Below the pieces are notes generated by a model. It was not told where the DNA came from. It ran no database searches and saw nothing but the letters and a program-made list of their open reading frames with translations. 38,786 bases of DNA, taken from assembly GCA_902625885.1 (NCBI GenBank), contig CACODE010000015.1, positions 1 through 38,786 of the forward strand, written 5' to 3'. This stretch comes from an uncultured Candidatus Poseidoniales archaeon (GTDB lineage: Archaea > Thermoplasmatota > Poseidoniia > Poseidoniales > Poseidoniaceae). The position numbers and the translations under genes were made by a program. This document shows positions 1 to 7,040 of this stretch, piece by piece (the stretch's first letter is position 1; the number at the start of each line of letters is the position of its first letter).

Positions 1-515
1 TGTCCGGGGAAATCATGGTCGTTGACACACCGGGGCAAGTCGAGCTCTTTGCCTTTCGCGAGGCCAGCAACCACCTCATCGAAACGCTAGGCAGGGAGCA
101 ATCGGCCATCATTTACCTGTTTGACCCCATGCTTTCTCGCTCGCCGTCCGGTTTCGTTTCGCAAATGTTGTTGTCGTCAATCGTTGAATTTAGGTTGGGT
201 CTGCCCACCAAAAATTTCCTCTCCAAGGCGGACCTGCTTGAGCCCGACGACCTCGACCAAATCTTGGAATGGTCCGAAAGGTTGGAAATTCTCGAACTGG
301 CGCTCTACGACGAAGCCGGCGGGCAACGGACCGAGTTTGCCATCAACCAACTCCGCATGATGCAGGAATTTTCCCAAGCACCCGGTTTGACACCCCTCTC
401 CTCGGAATTGGAGGAGGGGCTGGCCGATATTCTGACCTTTGCACAGGCCTTGTTCGGCGGCATGAGTGACGCCAGAGACGGGTTCGCCGCCGACATTGAG
501 CACGAAAAGAACTGA
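1..515 (+). CDS. GPN-loop GTPase, C-terminal part (partial at window edge)
   Basis: The reading frame is open from the first bases (codons begin at base 3), so the N-terminus with the P-loop lies outside the window. The visible part begins just before the DTPGQVELF motif (G3 region) typical of GPN-loop GTPases, the XAB1/Npa3/PAB0955 family. The G4 motif appears as SKAD in NFLSKADLLEP, and a PLSSELEEG stretch near the end fits the G5 region. In eukaryotes these GTPases help RNA polymerase II assembly and nuclear import; the archaeal role is not settled. The gene sits 39 bases upstream of ornithine carbamoyltransferase on the same strand, with no obvious functional link. Family assignment is firm; the 5' end is unknown. 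Confidence 0.88.
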   Translation, partial: SGEIMVVDTPGQVELFAFREASNHLIETLGREQSAIIYLFDPMLSRSPSGFVSQMLLSSIVEFRLGLPTKNFLSKADLLEPDDLDQILEWSERLEILELALYDEAGGQRTEFAINQLRMMQEFSQAPGLTPLSSELEEGLADILTFAQALFGGMSDARDGFAADIEHEKN

Positions 516-554
516 GCGCATAACGCTTAGAAGCCGCCTTGGTCTAGAGAAGCC

Positions 555-1523
555 ATGGTCCAACACCTGCTGGCAATTGACGATGTTCAGGAAGATTTCA
601 AGCGCATTCTGAAGTGGGCGATAGAGTTCAAGCGATTGTGGAAACAAGGCGATGAGGTCGCGTTAAATTTCCTCCCGCTTGACACGATGGCCATTGGGTC
701 TATTTACGAAAAACCCTCTACCCGAACAAGGGTCTCTTTTGAGGTCGGTGTTCAAAGGCTCGGTGGCAGTGCGTTGACGTTGCTCAAAAACGACATCCAA
801 CTTGGCAAATCCGAAACCATTAGCGACACCAGCCAAGTGCTCTCTCGCTTCTTGGGCGGCATGACGTACCGGTGTTTCGGTCATGAAGACGTGGAAGAAT
901 TGGCCAAGCACGCCACAGTTCCTGTCATCAATGCGCTCTCGTACAAGCATCACCCTTGCCAAGCTGCCGCCGACCTGATGACGGTGCTTGAGCATCACGA
1001 TGACACCGAAGACCTGACCGTGTCTTGGGTTGGGGACGGCAACAACGTTCTGCACGACTTGATGTTGGCCTGCGCCATGCTCGGTATTGATTTCCGCTAC
1101 GCCTGCCCCGAAGGCTACGAGCCCGCCGCCGACGTTGTCGAGCGCACCGAAGGCTATGCCAGAACCAACGGTAGCAGCGTAACCCACACAACGGACCCGA
1201 TTGAAGCCGTAAAGGAGGCCCATGTCGTCTATACGGACGTGTTTATTTCGATGGGTGAAGAGCACCTCAAGGACAAAGTGGCTGCGTTTGAAGGCTATCA
1301 GGTGAACGAAGCCATGATTCAACACATGGACCCGGCGTGGTCGTTTATGCACTGCCTTCCAGCCCACCGGGGTGAAGAGGTCACGGACTGGGTGATGGAC
1401 CACGAACATAGCATCGTGTTTGACCAGGCTGAAAACAGAATGTGGGCGCAGATGTCCCTCATGACCTACCTCATCAATCCGGGTGCATGGGACATGATGT
1501 GCGAATTCATGGCCATCGAGTGA
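555..1523 (+). CDS. argF: Ornithine carbamoyltransferase
   Basis: Transfers the carbamoyl group of carbamoyl phosphate to ornithine, giving citrulline for arginine synthesis; cytosolic. All family signatures are visible in the 322-residue product: STRTR (about 55-59) for carbamoyl phosphate, HPCQ (133-136), the ornithine-binding SMGEE loop (about 232-236) and HCLPAHRGEEV (from 266). SMGEE and HPCQ distinguish it from aspartate carbamoyltransferase. The length is normal. The ATG at 555 gives a complete N-terminus and no better start is seen. The stop abuts the stop of the convergent UbiA gene in TGATCA. No other arginine biosynthesis gene is in the window. Confidence 0.96.
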   Translation: MVQHLLAIDDVQEDFKRILKWAIEFKRLWKQGDEVALNFLPLDTMAIGSIYEKPSTRTRVSFEVGVQRLGGSALTLLKNDIQLGKSETISDTSQVLSRFLGGMTYRCFGHEDVEELAKHATVPVINALSYKHHPCQAAADLMTVLEHHDDTEDLTVSWVGDGNNVLHDLMLACAMLGIDFRYACPEGYEPAADVVERTEGYARTNGSSVTHTTDPIEAVKEAHVVYTDVFISMGEEHLKDKVAAFEGYQVNEAMIQHMDPAWSFMHCLPAHRGEEVTDWVMDHEHSIVFDQAENRMWAQMSLMTYLINPGAWDMMCEFMAIE

Positions 1524-2402
1524 TCACAACAGGCTGGCAGCGATGAAACTGATCAAACCAAGCAGCATCGCCAAGCGAATTCGTCCGGCGACCAGAGCGT
1601 CTTTTCCCTGCACCAACGGACCGTTAAGCGTGATGAGCGTCATGATGGCCGGTATTTGCAACGCGATTTGACCGAACGCAAACGGTCCCCGCCAAAAGGG
1701 AATGTAGAGGCAGACCAAGGCACCCATGATGACCACATAGGCGGCCATCCTCACCTTCTCTTTGCCGTGCACCATTGGCAACGTCCGTCGACTGCCAACA
1801 TCGGCTTCCATGTCCATGCAGTCTTTCACCATCTCGCGAGCGAGGTTGGTGAGGAAGACAACACCGAAAATCCACCAGACGACCGGAGACTGAATGCCAC
1901 CAACACCTGAGGCTCCGTAGAGAATGACGGCGCCGACGAGCAGAGAAATGACGGTGTTGCCCGAAAGCCCCTTGTTTTTGGTCGCTGGACCGTGGTCGTA
2001 GGTGACCATCAAAGCGACCGCCAAAACGTAAATCAGTGCCGTAGGTAGGTATATGCTAACATCAGCGCTCACCAGCACCAAACCGCCGATGTGCGACACC
2101 ACGCTAACGCACCAAAGAAATGCCGTAAACCGTCGAGCATCATCGACCGTCAGGCGACCCGAGGGCAAAGGCCTCATCGGGTGAGCGGCTCTGTCGATCT
2201 CTGCATCTTTGATGTCGTTCATGCTGTTGCCGGCACCCGTGAACGTGATGACGGCCAGGGTGTGCAGGGCCACTGCAAGGTAGGGAAACGCTTCGGAGGA
2301 GTCCATCAGGCCAAAATAGGCCCCAAGCGGGACGGTCGCCCCGGCGAGGACCAGATTTTTCGGACGCATCAACTCGATGCAAGCGCCAAACCGTCCTGCC
2401 AT
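1524..2402 (-). CDS. UbiA-family prenyltransferase, probable digeranylgeranylglyceryl phosphate synthase
   Basis: An integral membrane prenyltransferase of 292 residues. The first Asp-rich motif is at about 62-70 (NDIKDAEID, followed by RAAHPMRPLPSGRL). The second is at about 193-201 (KDCMDMEAD), with several hydrophobic helices between and after. In archaea this family usually adds the second geranylgeranyl chain to geranylgeranylglyceryl phosphate, making the ether-lipid core. That is the most likely role, although UbiA relatives that make quinones or haem-type side chains cannot be excluded from sequence alone. It is the last gene of a leftward operon behind two small genes (2441-2680 and 2680-2925). 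Its stop codon abuts that of argF. Confidence 0.9.
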   Translation of the reverse strand: MAGRFGACIELMRPKNLVLAGATVPLGAYFGLMDSSEAFPYLAVALHTLAVITFTGAGNSMNDIKDAEIDRAAHPMRPLPSGRLTVDDARRFTAFLWCVSVVSHIGGLVLVSADVSIYLPTALIYVLAVALMVTYDHGPATKNKGLSGNTVISLLVGAVILYGASGVGGIQSPVVWWIFGVVFLTNLAREMVKDCMDMEADVGSRRTLPMVHGKEKVRMAAYVVIMGALVCLYIPFWRGPFAFGQIALQIPAIMTLITLNGPLVQGKDALVAGRIRLAMLLGLISFIAASLL

Positions 2403-2440
2403 GGTCGGCTGAAGCCATCAACGCTCTTGAGTGCTTGGCC

Positions 2441-2680
2441 TCAAGCCGTCGCCATCGACCAAACGCAGACGCGCATGCGGAAGCCGCCGACGTCCGTCCC
2501 TTCATCGAAACCGACCTTGACAAAGCGCCTGTCGCGTGCCAGAACGTTGCCGAGCTGGTTCATCGTCGCACCCCATCGAAACCGCCGGTTGACGTGGTCA
2601 AGAATGGTCGTGGTGTTGGCTTCACCGACCTCATCGAGGAACGTGAGGATTTCCGACCTCAACCGCTTGGTTCTGCTCAT
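2441..2680 (-). CDS. Small winged-helix-like protein, function unknown
   Basis: A 79-residue protein starting at the ATG at 2680, which shares a base with the TGA of the upstream gene (TGATG), so translation is probably coupled. The N-terminal half (RSEILTFLDEVGEANTTTI, then LDHVNRRFRWGATMNQLGNVL) has the spacing of a winged helix-turn-helix, and the following KVGFDE and FRMRVCVW strands could form the wing. It could bind DNA or RNA or be a structural remnant. It lies 38 bases upstream of the UbiA gene in the same operon. I recognise no specific family; the fold is inferred from the helix/strand pattern only. Confidence 0.65.
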   Translation of the reverse strand: MSRTKRLRSEILTFLDEVGEANTTTILDHVNRRFRWGATMNQLGNVLARDRRFVKVGFDEGTDVGGFRMRVCVWSMATA

Positions 2681-2925
2681 CAAGCCTCACCTCTGGCGAT
2701 TCGACGGCGGAGGGAGCGTATGCTGGTGGAGTGCGTCTGAGCAGCCGGAGGTGAGCCCGGACCGGCCAGGGGTTGCCAACCGATTTGCCCGACGTGTTCT
2801 GGCAAGCGGCCGGTGCCGTACGCCAGCGTTGTCTGGCCGTATTGAGCCCAACGAGGCTCGTGGTTCTTCGCAACGGAGGCGATCAGTTCAGCAAAGCGGA
2901 ATTCGTTCGTTTCGGTTCGTTCCAT
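2680..2925 (-). CDS. Hypothetical small protein, first gene of the UbiA operon
   Basis: An 81-residue protein that I do not recognise. It is hydrophilic, with an N-terminal helical stretch (FRFAELIASVAKNHEPRW), a Gly/Pro-rich middle and a basic C-terminus (SIRSLRRRIARGEA). There is no signal peptide, membrane segment or cysteine pair. Support for it as a real gene comes from context. A good TATA box (TGATATATCA at 2945-2954) lies about 25 bases before its ATG, as for a leaderless archaeal transcript. Its stop overlaps the start of the next gene. A longer antisense frame crosses the region but has no such support. Confidence 0.6.
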   Translation of the reverse strand: MERTETNEFRFAELIASVAKNHEPRWAQYGQTTLAYGTGRLPEHVGQIGWQPLAGPGSPPAAQTHSTSIRSLRRRIARGEA

Positions 2926-2944
2926 GGAGTGAATTCAATGGCGG

Positions 2945-2954
2945 TGATATATCA
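2945..2954 (-). promoter_or_regulatory. TATA box for the 2925-1524 operon
   Basis: The perfect palindrome TGATATATCA is centred about 25 bases upstream of the ATG at 2925, the spacing expected when transcription starts at the start codon. Confidence 0.6.
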
Positions 2955-3082
2955 AGCGACGATGGAGGGGTCAAAGCAAAGTTTCGAAGAGCATCGCCGC
3001 AAGGGTCCGTTTTTCACTTTTCATTTTAACTTAAAGTGAATCATGCACTGATGTTCATTCGGCGAGAAACATGGCGTGATGG

Positions 3083-3090
3083 CTAAATAG
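3083..3090 (+). promoter_or_regulatory. Probable TATA box for tRNA-Glu
   Basis: The AT-rich element CTAAATAG lies about 30 bases upstream of the mature 5' end of the tRNA. This fits a TATA box with transcription starting a few bases before the tRNA. Confidence 0.5.
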
Positions 3091-3116
3091 GAAAGGGCGG
3101 TCGGTTGAATACCCAC

Positions 3117-3192
3117 GCTCGTATAGTGTAGTGGCCCATCATGAAGGACTCTCATTCCTTCGACCCGGGTTCAAATCCCGGTACGAGCACCA
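3117..3192 (+). tRNA. tRNA-Glu (anticodon CTC), CCA encoded
   Basis: The sequence folds as a standard cloverleaf. The 7-bp acceptor stem pairs GCTCGTA with TACGAGC. The anticodon stem pairs AAGGA with TCCTT around the loop CTCTCAT, which places CTC at positions 34-36 after U33. The T-arm is CCGGG-TTCAAAT-CCCGG. The discriminator is A and CCA is encoded. There is no intron. It decodes GAG. A TATA-like element precedes it, and the convergent lipoprotein gene ends 20 bases downstream. Confidence 0.95.
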
Positions 3193-3211
3193 TTCTATAG
3201 AAAACTGGCAA

Positions 3212-5236
3212 TCAGAGTCCATAGGTGATGGTGTGCTCCAGACACATCTTCCACATCTCTCGACCGTTCTCGCTTTCGTAGGCGTCAAAGAACAAACACC
3301 CGTTGTGCAGGGCCCAAAAACTCCGAGCCGGGTTTGAGGATGGGTCGGTCGTCGTGAGGTTCACGTCGTCCTGTTCAATGTCCATCACGACCCATGTTGA
3401 ACCATCGGCTGGGTCGTGCGCCCACAATTCACGACCGGTGTTGTCGCTGAAGGCGTCAAAGTACAGCACACCGCTGAATCCTACCATCATGTTCTGGCCC
3501 GGTGTGCTTCCTTCCGTCCCCGGAACGATGTCGGCAGCTCGCCACGCACGGCTGGTTTCTTCATCAAAGGCCCACAATTCTTGGCCACCTGCCCCGTCTT
3601 GGGCTCGGAAGAACGCCATCCTGCCAACGACGGTTTCGCGTGCGTTCTCGCCTGGATTTGTGCCCAAATGCTGCATAACGCGCCAGGTGGACCCGTTGGA
3701 CGTGTCGTGAGCCCACAAGCTGTCGTCGGCCGTGTCAAACAGCAAGGTGTGTCCGACCACCAACGACATGTGCTCCCCGGGGTTGCTCCCAACAATACCT
3801 TGCTCCAAATCGGCGACCAACCAGGAGGTGTGGTTGAGGAGGTTGTAGGCCATGAGTTCACGACCCAACGGTGTCAACGCATCAAAATACACGGTGTCGC
3901 CGATGAGGTGATCCATGTAATTCCCGGGGTGGGTGTTGGGGTCGGTACCAAAGGCGGCCACCTTCCAAGTGGTTCCGTTTGATTGGTTGTGGCCCCAAAG
4001 GTCGTGGACATTACCGATATCTCGAGCGGTGAAGTAGAGCACGTCGTTATGCATGAAGTGCATGTACCAGCCTGGATTGGCTGAACTTCCCAAATGGATG
4101 TCCTTTACCAACCATGAGTTTTGGGTGATGGTGTTGTAAGCCCAAAGTTCGGTCGCGTATTGCTGTGTGAAGGCGGAGAAATACAGCGTGTCTCCGTACA
4201 TGATTTCGATGTCATCGCCCGGGTTGCTTCCCATTGGTGACGGTTGGTCCGGCCCGAGGTTAGCGGCCATCCATGTCGCACCCGTGGCGTGGTCGTGCGC
4301 CCACAATTCCGTGCCGTTGCCATCGGTGTAAGCACTGAAGAAAATTTGCGTACCGTGCTTGATGCCCAACCAAGTACCAGGGTAACTCCCTCCGGCACCT
4401 TGCCGGATGTCGGCCACCATCCACATCTCATCGGTGGTGGTGTTGTAGCCCCATAATTCATAGCCGTGAACGCCGTCATCCGCAGCGAAGTACAGGTTGT
4501 CTCCTACGCTCAATTTCAGGCCTTGATAGGACACGGGTTTGACACCGGTTGTCCCGGGACGAGCATCAGCGATGAAACTGACCCTTTGCTCACTGCAGTA
4601 GGTCGTTTGGTCGTCGATTTCACCGGCCTCCAACACGCCATTGCCCGCCGTGCCGCCGTTGTCGCCGTTGTCCAGACCGAAGGCCAACAGACGACCGCCA
4701 GCGGGGCATCCGTCGGATTTGCTCAGACGAATGGAATCGCTCAGCATCATCCCAGAGGTGGCGCCCCCGTTGGAACCCCCGCCGTTGCTGGAGCCTCCAC
4801 CGGTACCGTCGGCACCGTCCTGGCCGTCCGCCCCGTTGCAAACATAAACGGTTTCGTCGACTTCGTCTATTGATAGGTAGCCGTCGTTGTCGTCGTCAAT
4901 GCCGACATGAAGTCCAATGCCACCATCGACACAACCCTCGCCCGGGTAGTCAACAAAGGTCTGGATCAAGGTGGTCTTCCCATTCGTGCCGTCGGCCCCG
5001 TTGGTGCCGTTCACACCGTTGATGCCGTTGATGCCGTCGGTCCCGTTCACACCGTTGATGCCGTCGGTCCCGTTCACACCATCGAGTCCATCAGCACCGG
5101 CTTCGCCCTGCTGGCCTTGCTCCCCTTGAGCACCATCAACCCCGTTGACGCCGTTGACGCCGTCGCTTACGCACCCAGAAAGGGGAATCATGAGCATGGC
5201 AACGAGTATCGTAAGCAGTGCGTGGGTGCGAGTCAT
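3212..5236 (-). CDS. Secreted lipoprotein with collagen-like Gly-X-X region and ELW-type repeats
   Basis: A 674-residue exported protein. The start is the ATG at 5236: it gives a clean signal sequence ending in a lipobox (IPLSGC, Cys22) and has a TATA-like element about 26 bases upstream. An in-frame GTG at 5260 is less likely. Residues ~25-90 are a collagen-like run rich in GVNG, GTDG and GING triplets. Two Cys-containing Ca-binding-like modules follow (GIDDDNDGYLSIDEVDETVYVC and GLDNGDNGGTAGNGVLEAGEID, each just over or under 20 residues long, so only their cores are cited: DDDNDGYLSIDEVDE and DNGDNGGTAGNGVLEAGE). The rest is about nine ~45-residue repeats with ELWAHD/ELWAYN-like cores, ending in EMWKM. 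These match ELWxxDGT-type repeats, which are expected to form a beta-propeller. It is probably anchored on the outer face of the membrane; the ligand is unknown. Confidence 0.85.
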   Translation of the reverse strand: MTRTHALLTILVAMLMIPLSGCVSDGVNGVNGVDGAQGEQGQQGEAGADGLDGVNGTDGINGVNGTDGINGINGVNGTNGADGTNGKTTLIQTFVDYPGEGCVDGGIGLHVGIDDDNDGYLSIDEVDETVYVCNGADGQDGADGTGGGSSNGGGSNGGATSGMMLSDSIRLSKSDGCPAGGRLLAFGLDNGDNGGTAGNGVLEAGEIDDQTTYCSEQRVSFIADARPGTTGVKPVSYQGLKLSVGDNLYFAADDGVHGYELWGYNTTTDEMWMVADIRQGAGGSYPGTWLGIKHGTQIFFSAYTDGNGTELWAHDHATGATWMAANLGPDQPSPMGSNPGDDIEIMYGDTLYFSAFTQQYATELWAYNTITQNSWLVKDIHLGSSANPGWYMHFMHNDVLYFTARDIGNVHDLWGHNQSNGTTWKVAAFGTDPNTHPGNYMDHLIGDTVYFDALTPLGRELMAYNLLNHTSWLVADLEQGIVGSNPGEHMSLVVGHTLLFDTADDSLWAHDTSNGSTWRVMQHLGTNPGENARETVVGRMAFFRAQDGAGGQELWAFDEETSRAWRAADIVPGTEGSTPGQNMMVGFSGVLYFDAFSDNTGRELWAHDPADGSTWVVMDIEQDDVNLTTTDPSSNPARSFWALHNGCLFFDAYESENGREMWKMCLEHTITYGL
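5027..5080 (-). repeat. Perfect 27-bp tandem duplication in the collagen-like region
   Basis: Two identical adjacent 27-base units (5027-5053 and 5054-5080) encode nine residues of the Gly-X-X stretch each. Neighbouring sequence repeats the same words less exactly. The duplication keeps the reading frame. Confidence 0.85.
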
Positions 5237-5258
5237 GGCTAACCGAGTTTCCCGGCCC

Positions 5259-5266
5259 ACATAACC
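5259..5266 (-). promoter_or_regulatory. TATA-like element for the lipoprotein gene
   Basis: On the minus strand GGTTATGT lies about 26 bases before the ATG at 5236. It supports that ATG rather than the upstream in-frame GTG, which would fall in the promoter. Confidence 0.45.
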
Positions 5267-5434
5267 TTGTTCACGATGTTCTGTTATCTTCGTAAAAGCC
5301 TCACGCCAACGTTAGGAGGTTGATTTGGCCAACCTCCCGACCGATGCTTACTCCTCCCGGTTAGCGAGCGGGTCATGTTTCTCCACCCTCCAGCGTTCAA
5401 TGATGTTCAAACATGAGCACGGGTTAGGCTCAGC

Positions 5435-6562
5435 ATGACCGAGGCGCCGGTGGGGGACCACCTTCCTTTCCCGATGCCGCCTCGCCCTTATGCGATTTCT
5501 CAAGAATGGAGAGAGTTGACCTTCATGCACTGGAAGGTCGATCCTTCGCGCCTTCAGCCGCACTTGCCGACTGGATTGGCCATCGACCTCTTCGACGGTG
5601 AAGCCTATGTTGGCGTCATTCCGTTTGTCATGAAAAACGTGCGGCCAAGAGGGCTTCCCGCCGTCCCTAGCATCTCAACCTTTGCCGAGTTCAACGTGCG
5701 AACCTACGTCGTAAAGGATGGACAATCGGGCGTGTTTTTCCTTACGCTGGATGCCAAGAGTTTGGTGACGTGCATGCATGCTCCGCGTGCATACGGCCTT
5801 GCATACCGGTACGCCAAGGCCAAAGTCAAGCGTCGGCAAGCCAACCTTGAGTGGCGGTCTCGACGCTCAAGCGATGGTGCACAACTGGTGGGCACATCGA
5901 ATCCCATCGGCACGAAGCAAGTCGCCCAACCTCACACGCTTGAGCATTTTTTGTTCGAGCGGTACTGCCTCTACACCGAACACAAAGGATGCCTCCGACG
6001 AGCGTATGTCTTCCATGAACCGTGGGTCTTCCACGAAGGCGAGGTCCGCCTTGAGAGCAATTCCCTTCTCGAATCCTACAGCATGGGCCTTGACGTTCTC
6101 TCACCGGACTTGATTCACGTTTCGCACGGCCTCCATGTGAAGACGTGGTCGATTGAACTGGCAGAACGAATCAACATGAACGACCAGCGCGATTTCTTGT
6201 TCTTGGATGGGGATTGCGGTCTTTGCCATCGTCTTGCAACCTTCATCGACAAGCGATTGGCGGATGGCAAGAACCTCGGTTACCGCCCAATCTTTCACCC
6301 TGATGCGCAACGGGTCATTCAAACGCTTCCTGCGAACCTTCGCGACGCTGATTCCGTTTATTTGATTCGCAATGGAACGGCATACATCCGTTCGGCTGCA
6401 GGTATCCGTTTTGTTTTGTACATGCGTTGGTATTACAAGATGTGGTTTCCTCTGCTTTGGTTGATTCCATTACCCCTACGCAACATCGGTTATCGTTTGA
6501 TAGCAAAGTACCGACATAAGTTCTTCAAGCGTCCAAGCGAGTGTTTGTTCCGTGTGGATTGA
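5435..6562 (+). CDS. DUF2071 (YqjF-like) - DUF393 (DCC thiol-disulfide oxidoreductase) fusion protein
   Basis: A 375-residue two-domain protein. Residues ~20-240 match the DUF2071/YqjF family (HWKVDPSRLQPHLPTGLAID, GEAYVGVIPF, LDAKSLVTC), which is related to acetoacetate decarboxylase-like folds. Residues ~252-370 match the DUF393/DCC family. Its hallmark DxDCxxC appears as FLDGDCGLCHR with Cys261 and Cys264, followed by DSVYLI and the WLIPLPLRNIGYRLIAKYR tail. DCC proteins are thioredoxin-fold predicted oxidoreductases. A YqjF-like domain fused to a DCC domain suggests the two act on a shared substrate, but the reaction is unknown. The start at 5435 is the first ATG of the frame. No signal peptide is seen, so it is probably cytosolic. 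Confidence 0.85.
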   Translation: MTEAPVGDHLPFPMPPRPYAISQEWRELTFMHWKVDPSRLQPHLPTGLAIDLFDGEAYVGVIPFVMKNVRPRGLPAVPSISTFAEFNVRTYVVKDGQSGVFFLTLDAKSLVTCMHAPRAYGLAYRYAKAKVKRRQANLEWRSRRSSDGAQLVGTSNPIGTKQVAQPHTLEHFLFERYCLYTEHKGCLRRAYVFHEPWVFHEGEVRLESNSLLESYSMGLDVLSPDLIHVSHGLHVKTWSIELAERINMNDQRDFLFLDGDCGLCHRLATFIDKRLADGKNLGYRPIFHPDAQRVIQTLPANLRDADSVYLIRNGTAYIRSAAGIRFVLYMRWYYKMWFPLLWLIPLPLRNIGYRLIAKYRHKFFKRPSECLFRVD

Positions 6563-6648
6563 TCCCGTTTCTATCGACCAAGAAGCGCTGGCATGCAAGC
6601 CGTTTTCGCTCTGAACAAGACCATAACCCGGCGTTGTATGGACGGGAC

Positions 6649-6972
6649 ATGAATCGATCGGGCCTCGATGGACAGGAGTCGTCGCCTGCCCTCCCGCTGC
6701 CAGGTTCATCCCCACCATCATCAAAGCGCTCAAGCGTGGGCAAAGCCGGTTTGGTGCTGGTGATGTTTACGCTGTACTATGTTTCTGAATTGTTTATCAT
6801 CGGTCCGAGAACCAACGTGTACCCTGTGGCCGGTATTCTCATCGTGACCACCGGCTATGGCTACGCCTTGTTTTCCATTGTTTGCCTTGTTTGCGGCTTG
6901 CCCTGCGGTTTGCTGTTGATGGCCGTCGGGGGCTTGATGCACAGGACCGATAGAGCGCCGCAAACGGCATGA
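6649..6972 (+). CDS. Small membrane protein, function unknown
   Basis: A 107-residue protein if the ATG at 6649 is used. The frame is open back to 6541, but that would overlap the end of the preceding gene. The N-terminal ~35 residues are Ser/Pro-rich and soluble. Hydrophobic helices follow: AGLVLVMFTLYYVSELFIIG, VYPVAGILIVTTGYGYALF, and a third rich in Cys and Gly (IVCLVCGLPCGLLLMAVGGL). I do not recognise a family. It lies between the DUF2071-DUF393 gene and the large Kelch protein on the same strand. Membrane location is well supported; the role is not known. Confidence 0.55.
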   Translation: MNRSGLDGQESSPALPLPGSSPPSSKRSSVGKAGLVLVMFTLYYVSELFIIGPRTNVYPVAGILIVTTGYGYALFSIVCLVCGLPCGLLLMAVGGLMHRTDRAPQTA

Positions 6973-7010
6973 TGGATGACGGACCGGTCTGAAGCCATGA
7001 CCAAGAAGGA

Positions 7011-7018
7011 TATACAAA
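7011..7018 (+). promoter_or_regulatory. TATA box for the Kelch surface protein
   Basis: TATACAAA is centred about 27 bases upstream of the ATG at 7041, preceded by a purine-rich BRE-like stretch (AAGAAGGA). It supports a leaderless transcript and the ATG start over the in-frame TTG at 7020. Confidence 0.6.
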
Positions 7019-7040
7019 CTTGGCCACCCTCCACGCAATT

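Noticed and set aside
663-1409. A 248-residue minus-strand frame
   Set aside because: It is antisense to argF, which carries every family motif.
2091-3029. A 312-residue plus-strand frame
   Set aside because: It is antisense to the UbiA gene and its two upstream partners, all of which have better support (motifs, overlaps, TATA box). Its composition is Arg/Ser/Pro-rich, like a shadow frame.
4981-5170. Possible CRISPR-like repeat array
   Set aside because: The repeats are short, contiguous and in frame, encoding Gly-X-X triplets. There are no spacers.
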